From the NCBI GenBank assembly GCA_963786395.1, contig CAWAZD010000019.1, positions 60,669 through 124,668 on the forward strand: a stretch of 64,000 nt of DNA. The letters are read 5' to 3'. The notes under the pieces were generated by a model. It searched no databases. It was given only the letters and a program-made list of their open reading frames with translations, and was not told the origin of the DNA. This document shows positions 1 through 6,888 of this stretch, piece by piece (positions within the stretch are counted from its first letter, which is position 1; each line of letters begins with the position of its first letter). A program made the position numbers and the translations under genes. This DNA is from Fen-1301 sp963786395 (GTDB lineage Bacteria; Bacteroidota; Ignavibacteria; Ignavibacteriales; Ignavibacteriaceae).

Positions 1-424
1 ATATAGCAACATAAGGATTGGCTGCGACCTGAAGAAGTGTAATTCCTGCTGCTAGAATAAATAGGGCTATTAAAAATAATGGATAAGAATGCATGCCTGC
101 GGCCGGATAAAAGAAGAGGCATCCGATTCCAGCAGTAATAAGCCCGGTCACAATTCCTTTTTTATATCCAATTTTCTCTACAATCTTCCCTGAGGGTAGT
201 GAAACAATAAAATATGCAGCAAAAAAACAGAACTGAATCATCATAACTTCAGTGTAGTTTAATGAGAATATTGCTTTTAGATGTGGTATAAGTATGTCAT
301 TCAAGCAAGTTAAAAATCCCCACATGAAAAAAAGAGTAGTTAATACTGTAATTTCAAAAGTGTATTTTTTCTGGGTTGTTATACCTGGAAGTTGATTAAG
401 CAAAGTGGGACTGGACAATGCCAT
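1..424 (-). CDS. FucP/GluP-type MFS sugar transporter, N-terminal part (cut by window edge)
   Basis: Reading the minus strand from the ATG at 424 gives about 141 residues with no stop before the window edge. The text resembles the fucose/glucose-galactose permease family: the F-F-M-W-G-F-L-T-C-L-N-D start of helix 1, F-C-F-F-A-A-Y-F-I-V-S-L-P-S-G, and L-Q-V-A-A-N-P-Y-V-A in helix 4. About four membrane helices are visible. These proteins are inner-membrane H+ or Na+ symporters for monosaccharides. A clear ribosome site (AGGAG, about 430-436) sets the start. The gene diverges from the sensing operon at 711 and probably carries sugar released by the glucanases further right. The exact sugar cannot be told from the sequence. 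Confidence 0.88.
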   Translation of the reverse strand, partial: MALSSPTLLNQLPGITTQKKYTFEITVLTTLFFMWGFLTCLNDILIPHLKAIFSLNYTEVMMIQFCFFAAYFIVSLPSGKIVEKIGYKKGIVTGLITAGIGCLFFYPAAGMHSYPLFLIALFILAAGITLLQVAANPYVAI

Positions 425-438
425 TATTTTCTCCTGTC

Positions 439-465
439 ATATTTCAGGAAGTCCTCCTGAAATAT
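439..465. promoter_or_regulatory. Perfect palindrome before the MFS transporter (operator or leader hairpin)
   Basis: Two perfect 11-base arms, ATATTTCAGGA (439-449) and TCCTGAAATAT (455-465), are separated by five bases. The element ends 14 bases upstream of the transporter ATG and abuts its ribosome site, so it could be an operator or a leader hairpin that affects translation. No regulator can be assigned. Confidence 0.5.
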
Positions 466-495
466 TGAAATTATGATTAAATTGTAAATGATTAA

Positions 496-511
496 GCCAA
501 ATATTATGCCT
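496..511 (-). promoter_or_regulatory. Weak sigma-54-like promoter for the MFS transporter
   Basis: On the minus strand AGGCA and TTGG occur with their GG dinucleotides exactly 12 bases apart, the -24/-12 geometry of sigma-54 promoters. The match to TGGCAC-N5-TTGCA is partial. An AT palindrome, ATTATTA-GTA-TAATAAT, lies 50 bases further upstream (561-577). Inference only, offered because a sigma-54 activator is encoded next door. Confidence 0.22.
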
Positions 512-710
512 ATTATTTGCTTAATAATTAGGTTTTTATTTTAGTATTAAAAAAAAATCCATTATTAGTATAATAATCTTTTTATTAAAATGATAATTTT
601 TTGTTCAATCATTCCCTATTTAGAGAAAATATTAAAAAGGAAGTATATTTTTTGATTATATTAACTTAGCATAATTTTTGACAACGATACTAGAATTATC
701 ATATATCCAA

Positions 711-2015
711 ATGCATTTCGAAAAACTTTTATACGTAGCAATAAGCTCAATAATAATATTGATTTTTATATTAATTGGGAATATAATATCTCCTAATTCT
801 TCTTCACAATCCGATATTATAAAAAAAATATACTATGTCGATCATATCTCTGATGGTCATAAGAGGGTTATTGCTGAGTTTAATAAAAAATACAAAGGTG
901 AAATTGAAGTAGTACCTATAAACTTACCATTTGAAAAATTTAGTACAAATGAACGCAAAGAACTACTAACCCGTTATTTAAGGAGTAAAAGCGATAGGAT
1001 TGATATTTTTTCTGTGGATCAGATCTGGGTACCTAAATTTGCTAAATGGGGGATAGATTTTGAACCTTTATTAAGCCAATCCCAAAAAGATAATTTACTT
1101 GGTGTTACAAAAGAAACTTCATATTATCAAAAAGCTTTCGTAGCGGTTCCTTTATATATTGATGTGTCTCTTCTTTATTACCGAGATGATCTTCTGAAAA
1201 ATCTTCCCGATTATTCTAAAATATGCAAAAAGCTGGATGCATCAATTACGTGGGATGATTTTATAAAATTGCACGTTAAAATCAAAAATAGTGGATCCAA
1301 ATTCTATTTATTTCAGGCTGATGACTATGAAGGTCTGGTATGCAATTTTTTCGAAATGGTCTTGAACCAGAATCCATCATATTGCAAAGGAGATAAAATT
1401 CGCATATATACTCCTCAAGCCGAAAAAGCACTGACTTTGCTCTGTGATTTAGTGAATAAATACAAATTATCCCCAAAAGAAGTTACCTATTACAGGGAGC
1501 TTCAGAGTTATAAATATTATCTCAATAACAATGGATATTTTTTAAGAGGATGGCCTGGATTTACAAGTACATATAACAAATTTATTATTAACAATCCGGA
1601 AATGGCAAATAATCTAAAGAAAGCTCCTACACCTCATTTCGATGGATTTAACCCTTGCTCAGTTTTTGGAGGCTGGAATCTAATGATATCAAAAAACTCT
1701 ACTAAGACCGCTGAAGCATTAAAATTCATAAACTTCATGCTTAGTGAAGAATCACAAAAAACTTTATATGAATTGGAGGGTTATCTTCCGGTAAATAAAA
1801 AAATCTACGAAGACAGTGTTTATGTTCAAAAACATCCGGAACTTAAATTCTACAATTCTTTATTATTAAAAGGTGTAAACAGACCTTTCCTTGAAAATTA
1901 TACCAACATGTCTGATATTCTTTGCCTTTATCTTAATCAGGCTATTGAAAAGAATATTACACCCAAAGAAGCTTTAATGTTAGTTGATGAAAAAATAAAT
2001 AGCTCAGGGAAATGA
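711..2015 (+). CDS. Membrane-anchored family-1 solute-binding protein (probable sensor subunit)
   Basis: The protein has about 434 residues from the ATG at 711; an in-frame TTG at 678 would add 11 residues. One hydrophobic helix (about residues 5-27) with no lipobox or obvious cleavage site suggests an uncleaved anchor. The rest reads like the periplasmic binding proteins of sugar ABC transporters: Y-Y-V-D-H near the start, V-P-L-Y-I-D-V-S-L-L-Y-Y-R in the hinge region, G-G-W-N-L-M-I-S-K-N, and A-L-K-F-I-N-F-M-L-S-E-E near the C-terminus. No permease or ATPase gene is nearby. Instead a histidine kinase starts four bases after its stop, followed by a sigma-54 response regulator. I infer that it presents a sugar to the kinase rather than to a transporter. 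Confidence 0.8.
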   Translation: MHFEKLLYVAISSIIILIFILIGNIISPNSSSQSDIIKKIYYVDHISDGHKRVIAEFNKKYKGEIEVVPINLPFEKFSTNERKELLTRYLRSKSDRIDIFSVDQIWVPKFAKWGIDFEPLLSQSQKDNLLGVTKETSYYQKAFVAVPLYIDVSLLYYRDDLLKNLPDYSKICKKLDASITWDDFIKLHVKIKNSGSKFYLFQADDYEGLVCNFFEMVLNQNPSYCKGDKIRIYTPQAEKALTLLCDLVNKYKLSPKEVTYYRELQSYKYYLNNNGYFLRGWPGFTSTYNKFIINNPEMANNLKKAPTPHFDGFNPCSVFGGWNLMISKNSTKTAEALKFINFMLSEESQKTLYELEGYLPVNKKIYEDSVYVQKHPELKFYNSLLLKGVNRPFLENYTNMSDILCLYLNQAIEKNITPKEALMLVDEKINSSGK

Positions 2016-2019
2016 GCTG

Positions 2020-3492
2020 ATGAAGAAATTTAAATTAGCAGACAAGTTTAGGGAATATCATTTTGAATTCAGACATCTGACATTATTATTTTCTATTATA
2101 TTCCTTTTCCAACTGCTGGTTTCTTTTATTAATAAGTCATCTATAAAAAGTACTTTAGGCAATACACAGGAATGGTATCAAAAAGATTCTGCGGAAAAGT
2201 TAGCAAACCTTACAACTACATCTCTTGAACTTTTGGTTGAGAGTATTGACCCTTCTCACCCTTTAAATGATGAAGAATCTGCAAAATACATCGAGTCATT
2301 TAATATTATATTAAGTCAGCAGAACCTACAGCATAATATTGATGAAGTATGTATATTTGTGAAAAGAAATGATAAAATTTACACAATTGATGATGGTAAA
2401 ACTCTTTTCTCTTACCTCTTCAGACTAAATGATATCCTGCCTGAAAACGATGATCATCAAAACGCTTTAGTTTTCTATAGAAATGTAGAAAATGAAATTA
2501 AATCAAAAGAACAGATTTACAGCATACTCACTAACAAGAAGACATTTAATATATTTGTTCCATTCGTCTTAAAGGGAGAATGTGTTGGTGCAGTTTATAT
2601 GAAAAATACTCCCGATTTTTCATTTATTACAAATCAAATTATATCTAATTATGATGAAACCTCTATGGTTTACCTTTCGCTGATATTGCTAGGATTACTA
2701 GCAATGTATTTTATTTCATCTTATACAGTGAAGGAGAGAGATGAAGCCCAGCAACTTTTATTTGATGAACACAAGGAAAATCTTAAAAAACATATAGAAT
2801 ATCAAAAGGAATTAGTTTTTACTAAAAGGATTTATCATGCTCACCATAAAGCAGAAAAGGTAATGGGTTTTATAAAAGAGGATCTTAGAATATTATCTCC
2901 CCGTAATATAAGTGAAATAATTTATAGAATTACCAAATACTCAAATTTTGTCTCCCGTGTAATTTATGATATGAAGTGGTATGATCCTCCGGTCCAAACT
3001 ATAAGGAATCCAATCTTTCAAACAGATCTGAATGAAGTTATCCGTTTTATAAGCGAAAACATATTCAGACGAGTATATTCTAAAAAAGGGTTATTTGAAA
3101 TTAAATTTGAACTTGACCCTAAAATTCCCAAAGTATCAATAAATGAATTTGTTATCTGGGAAATTATTGAACCTTTAATTCAAAATTCTATCGACCATAA
3201 TGGAGAAAAAGATCTTGTTATATACATTACTACAAAATATTCTCGCGATGATGATACATCATATTTTGTAATTGGAGATAATGGGAAAGGATTCCTGCCG
3301 GAATTCCTGGAAATTGATGATAACGGGATAAAAAAACTATTCAATGAAAATATCTCTTCTAAAAAGTCTAAATTACAGAATTCCGGGTATGGTTGCTATA
3401 TAGCTTATACAATGTGCCGAAGATGCGGGTGGGAACTTGATGCTGTAAACAACCCGGATGCTGGATGCAGTTTTATAATTAAAATTAAATAA
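2020..3492 (+). CDS. Membrane sensor histidine kinase with atypical phospho-acceptor region
   Basis: This 490-residue protein has two membrane helices (about 19-37 and 215-236) bounding a periplasmic domain of about 175 residues, then a coiled stretch and a C-terminal ATPase domain. The ATPase shows an N-box (E-P-L-I-Q-N-S-I-D-H-N-G), G1 box (D-N-G-K-G-F) and G2 box (N-S-G-Y-G-C). The dimerization region contains several His residues (Y-H-A-H-H-K) but no standard H-E-x-x-x-P box, so the phosphorylated His is not clear. The gene is packed between the binding protein and the response regulator in one operon. The likely role is to read sugar occupancy of the binding protein and phosphorylate the regulator at 3513. 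Confidence 0.85.
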   Translation: MKKFKLADKFREYHFEFRHLTLLFSIIFLFQLLVSFINKSSIKSTLGNTQEWYQKDSAEKLANLTTTSLELLVESIDPSHPLNDEESAKYIESFNIILSQQNLQHNIDEVCIFVKRNDKIYTIDDGKTLFSYLFRLNDILPENDDHQNALVFYRNVENEIKSKEQIYSILTNKKTFNIFVPFVLKGECVGAVYMKNTPDFSFITNQIISNYDETSMVYLSLILLGLLAMYFISSYTVKERDEAQQLLFDEHKENLKKHIEYQKELVFTKRIYHAHHKAEKVMGFIKEDLRILSPRNISEIIYRITKYSNFVSRVIYDMKWYDPPVQTIRNPIFQTDLNEVIRFISENIFRRVYSKKGLFEIKFELDPKIPKVSINEFVIWEIIEPLIQNSIDHNGEKDLVIYITTKYSRDDDTSYFVIGDNGKGFLPEFLEIDDNGIKKLFNENISSKKSKLQNSGYGCYIAYTMCRRCGWELDAVNNPDAGCSFIIKIK

Positions 3493-3512
3493 GAAATAAG
3501 GTTCGGGTATAT

Positions 3513-4946
3513 ATGATAAATGTATTATTAATCGAAGATGAAGAATTTGATGTAAGAAGAGTTCAGAATACCATACTTCCTTTTAAGGATAAGATTGATA
3601 TTTCAACCATAGTTTCTGATGGAAAAACTGCTCTTGATCTTCTTCGATCCGGTAAAGAAGACTATGATCTGATAATCATGGATTTCCAGATTTCCGGGGG
3701 TCTCATGGGGGAAGATCTTATAAAAAAAATAAAAGAGATAAATGAAGCTCTGCAAATTATTGTTATTACTAAAATGACCATAAATATTACCGATTATGAA
3801 TTTGCTAATAAATTAATGCGAGCCGGAGCATTCTGGTACTGTACAAAATATCCCGGTGACATTGAAGATTATATCTATCAACCAACAGATTTTATTTTGA
3901 GCATCTATAATGCTTATGAAAAATGTCAACTTACTAGAGAAAAATTAAAGTCAAACCAAAAGCTTATAAAGAATATAGAAGGTATTTTAATTCAGAAACA
4001 AATTGTGGGTGAATCTGTTCTTTCTCAAAAATTAAGAGATGATATTAAAAGATTTGCAAAAAGTAATGTAAATACTTTAATCCGGGGCGGTTCAGGGACA
4101 GGGAAAGAACTTGTAGCATATAATATTCACTACAATAGTCAAAGAAAATTTGATAACTTCGTTATTATTAATTGTGGAAGTATTCCAGGTGATTTAATTG
4201 AAAGTGAATTGTTCGGGTATGAAAAAGGAAGTTTTACAGGAGCAGACAGAAAAAAAGCAGGTTTATTTGAAATTGCCAACAATGGAACCATATTCCTTGA
4301 TGAAATAACTGAGCTCCCCTTGATTGCACAAGTTAAAATACTCCGTGTTATCCAGGAAGGCGAGATAGAAAAAATAGGAAGAACGGAAAAGATTAGAGTT
4401 GATGTAAGAATTATTGCAGCCACAAACCGAAATATTGAGGAAGAAGTAAGACAGAAGAAATTCAGAGAGGATCTTTATTATAGATTAAATGTGCTTCCAA
4501 TAAATGTACCTGATCTAAAGGAAAAAACGGAAGATATACCATCTCTTGTTGACCATTTTATGAATCAGATTAGTGCTGACATGGGAATCCCAAAACCTGT
4601 AATTAGTAAGGAAGCAATTGAACTTCTGAAGAAACATGATTGGCCGGGGAATATAAGGGAATTAAAAAATATAGTCCAAAGATTTTTGTTTTATGATGAA
4701 CCGGTAATTACTGAAACGATTATAAAAAGCTCATTAGGTATGTATACTCTTACCAAAGAAACTGATGGAAACAGCTTTTTCAATATTCAGAATATTATAC
4801 CTCTCAAAGAAATGGAAAAGAAAATAAGGGAAAAGTATTTCACTTTTGTAAGGGAAAACTCGTTGTCAGATACTGATGCTGCTAAAAAATTAGGATTGGC
4901 TCCGCCTAATTATTATCGAATGGCAAAGGAACTTGGCATAAAATAG
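3513..4946 (+). CDS. NtrC-family sigma-54 response regulator
   Basis: The 477 residues hold three domains. A receiver (1-125) has E8-D9 and phospho-acceptor D57. An AAA+ domain follows, with Walker A G-G-S-G-T-G-K-E (192-199), the sigma-54 contact loop G-S-F-T-G-A (239-244; most relatives have GAFTGA) and Walker B ending F-L-D-E-I. The C-terminus is a Fis-type helix-turn-helix (D-A-A-K-K-L-G-L-A-P-P-N-Y-Y-R). It therefore activates transcription from sigma-54 promoters after phosphorylation by the kinase encoded 20 bases upstream. Downstream, a palindrome at 4998-5023 and a sigma-54-like promoter at 5154-5168 make the symporter gene its most likely target. Confidence 0.94.
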   Translation: MINVLLIEDEEFDVRRVQNTILPFKDKIDISTIVSDGKTALDLLRSGKEDYDLIIMDFQISGGLMGEDLIKKIKEINEALQIIVITKMTINITDYEFANKLMRAGAFWYCTKYPGDIEDYIYQPTDFILSIYNAYEKCQLTREKLKSNQKLIKNIEGILIQKQIVGESVLSQKLRDDIKRFAKSNVNTLIRGGSGTGKELVAYNIHYNSQRKFDNFVIINCGSIPGDLIESELFGYEKGSFTGADRKKAGLFEIANNGTIFLDEITELPLIAQVKILRVIQEGEIEKIGRTEKIRVDVRIIAATNRNIEEEVRQKKFREDLYYRLNVLPINVPDLKEKTEDIPSLVDHFMNQISADMGIPKPVISKEAIELLKKHDWPGNIRELKNIVQRFLFYDEPVITETIIKSSLGMYTLTKETDGNSFFNIQNIIPLKEMEKKIREKYFTFVRENSLSDTDAAKKLGLAPPNYYRMAKELGIK

Positions 4947-4997
4947 TTCAATTTTTCCGTATAACCTGCTCGAATTAAATTTATTATAATATCTATC

Positions 4998-5023
4998 GGT
5001 ATACTATTTATATATAGTATACC
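4998..5023. promoter_or_regulatory. Palindrome, candidate upstream activator site of the sigma-54 regulator
   Basis: Arms GGTATACTA (4998-5006) and TAGTATACC (5015-5023) are perfectly complementary with an eight-base AT spacer. The centre lies about 145 bases before the sigma-54-like promoter at 5154, a normal distance for an NtrC-type binding site. A weak terminator for the upstream operon is the alternative, but no T-run follows. Confidence 0.45.
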
Positions 5024-5153
5024 TTCATTATTCTTCAATTCGTTCGATTTGAATGTCCGATTATGATTATTAAAATAATAAAACCTCCTTATGAATTTAA
5101 TAAAACCATGATAACCCATCTCATAAATCCCTCAAAATCGGAATAAATTTTAA

Positions 5154-5168
5154 TGGCATTATTTGTGA
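5154..5168 (+). promoter_or_regulatory. Candidate sigma-54 promoter of the symporter gene
   Basis: TGGCA at 5154-5158 matches the -24 box, and TGA at 5166-5168 stands at the -12 position with the correct 12-base spacing. The usual C at -12 is A. Predicted transcription would start near 5180, about 20 bases before the start codon. Confidence 0.4.
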
Positions 5169-5198
5169 CCTATGAGTCTCAAATTTCCATAAAATATT

Positions 5199-6812
5199 TT
5201 GAATACTTTTTCTTTCATAGATAGCAGCATAGTAGTTGTATACTTAATAATTGTATTAAGTCTCGCTTTTTACTATTCAAAGGGGAAAGACAAGAATTTA
5301 GTAGATTATTTCCTAAGTGGTAGGAATCTTGGCTGGGTTGCTATCGGAATCTCCATTTTTGCTACTAATATATCAAGTGAACATTTTATTGGTCTTGCCG
5401 GAGCTGGCGCAACCAGAGGTTTTGCTGTCGGACAATTTGAGCTGATGGCAATTTTTACACTGATTTTATTGGGATGGGTTATATCACCTATTTATATTAA
5501 ATCGGGGGTAATCACTGTTCCGGAGTTTCTCGAAAAAAGGTTTGATAGGAAAATAAGGAAGCTTTTTGCATTCTTATCAATTTTTATTTATCTGATTACT
5601 AAAATCTCCGTTAGTCTGTTCGCTGGCGGATTGCTGTTTTATAAGATTTTTGGCTTGAATATTTACACCTCAGCAATCATAATTATTCTGATAACTGGTA
5701 TTTATTGTGTTGTAGGAGGTGCAACTGCCGTTGTTAAAACAAATGTTTTTCAGGGGATTTTATTAGCTATAGGCGCTATTGTACTTACTATATTAGGACT
5801 TCATAGAGTGGGCGGATTTTCAGGACTCCAACATAGTTTGCCTCCTGATTATTTCCAAATGTTTAAAAATGCTAATGATCCGGATTTCCCGTGGCCAGGT
5901 ATTATTTTTGGTGCTCCTATAATAGCATTCTGGTATTGGTGTACGGATCAATATTTTGTTCAAAGGATCTTGTCAGCGAAAACCCCTAATGATGCAAGAA
6001 GAGGATCTTTACTTGCGGCTTTACTGAAAATCCTGCCCTTATTCGTTCTCGTACTTCCTGGTCTTCTTGCGGTTGTATTATTCCCAGAGCTAAAAGGAGA
6101 TGAAGCTTATCCAACACTGATAGCAAGTGAACTGCTGCCGGTTGGAATTAAAGGAGTTGTTATTGCAGGGCTTTTAGCCGCAATCATGTCTTCATTAGCG
6201 AGCGTTTTCAATAGTGCTGCTGCCATTTATACCAATGACATTTATAAACCGAAACATCCTGATGTAAATGAAAGAAAATATGTCCTGGTGGGACGGTTAT
6301 CCACAACCGCAATGGTAGTTGCTGCAATAGTATGTGTACCATTAATTAAAGTGGCAGGATCGCAAATATATATATATCTGCAGAGTGCACAAGCATTTAT
6401 CAGTCCTCCTATTACTGCGGTATTTATCTTTGGGATTTTAATGAAAAGAATAAATTCCAAGGGAGCCTTATGGACTCTTATTATCGGTGAGCTAATTGGG
6501 ATTTCGCGATATATTGTTGAGTTATTGATTAAAAATGGAATGCTTACCAATCCTTATCTGCTTTATTTCGGAAATATTAATTTTCTCTATTTTGCTATCT
6601 ACTTGTTCATCTTCTCTTCCTTAACAGTTATAATTATCAGTTATTTAACAAGCGATGAAAACAATCCATTTTATAATGTAATTAAAAAAAGTCTTCTAGA
6701 ATTAAAAGAAAATCTACTTAATCTTAATCCGGCATTTGGAAATAAAACCAACCTTTACATGTCCGTAGCAATTTTGCTTATTATAATAAGTGTTTGGAGT
6801 ATTTGGAATTGA
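5199..6812 (+). CDS. Sodium/solute symporter (SSS family), probable sugar uptake
   Basis: This 537-residue membrane protein has about 13-14 hydrophobic helices. Family hallmarks include Y-F-L-S-G-R-N-L-G-W, F-A-T-N-I-S-S-E-H-F-I-G, the W-Y-W-C-T-D-Q-Y-F-V-Q-R segment and A-A-I-M-S-S-L-A-S-V-F-N-S, as in the SGLT branch that carries sugars with Na+. The only usable start is a TTG at 5199, because the nearby upstream ATG reads into a stop after six codons. It stands alone between the sensing operon and the outer-membrane genes. I infer uptake of glucose or a glucan fragment. A sigma-54-like promoter precedes it. Confidence 0.9.
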   Translation: MNTFSFIDSSIVVVYLIIVLSLAFYYSKGKDKNLVDYFLSGRNLGWVAIGISIFATNISSEHFIGLAGAGATRGFAVGQFELMAIFTLILLGWVISPIYIKSGVITVPEFLEKRFDRKIRKLFAFLSIFIYLITKISVSLFAGGLLFYKIFGLNIYTSAIIIILITGIYCVVGGATAVVKTNVFQGILLAIGAIVLTILGLHRVGGFSGLQHSLPPDYFQMFKNANDPDFPWPGIIFGAPIIAFWYWCTDQYFVQRILSAKTPNDARRGSLLAALLKILPLFVLVLPGLLAVVLFPELKGDEAYPTLIASELLPVGIKGVVIAGLLAAIMSSLASVFNSAAAIYTNDIYKPKHPDVNERKYVLVGRLSTTAMVVAAIVCVPLIKVAGSQIYIYLQSAQAFISPPITAVFIFGILMKRINSKGALWTLIIGELIGISRYIVELLIKNGMLTNPYLLYFGNINFLYFAIYLFIFSSLTVIIISYLTSDENNPFYNVIKKSLLELKENLLNLNPAFGNKTNLYMSVAILLIIISVWSIWN

Positions 6813-6888
6813 AACTAATCTCTTTTATTAAATGCAATCAAAGGATTACGCAACACGATCTATCAAATAATAATCATAAGGAAAAGTT

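Noticed and set aside
711..2015. Ordinary ABC sugar importer component
   Set aside because: No permease or ATPase is encoded nearby, and the gene is fused by spacing to a two-component pair.
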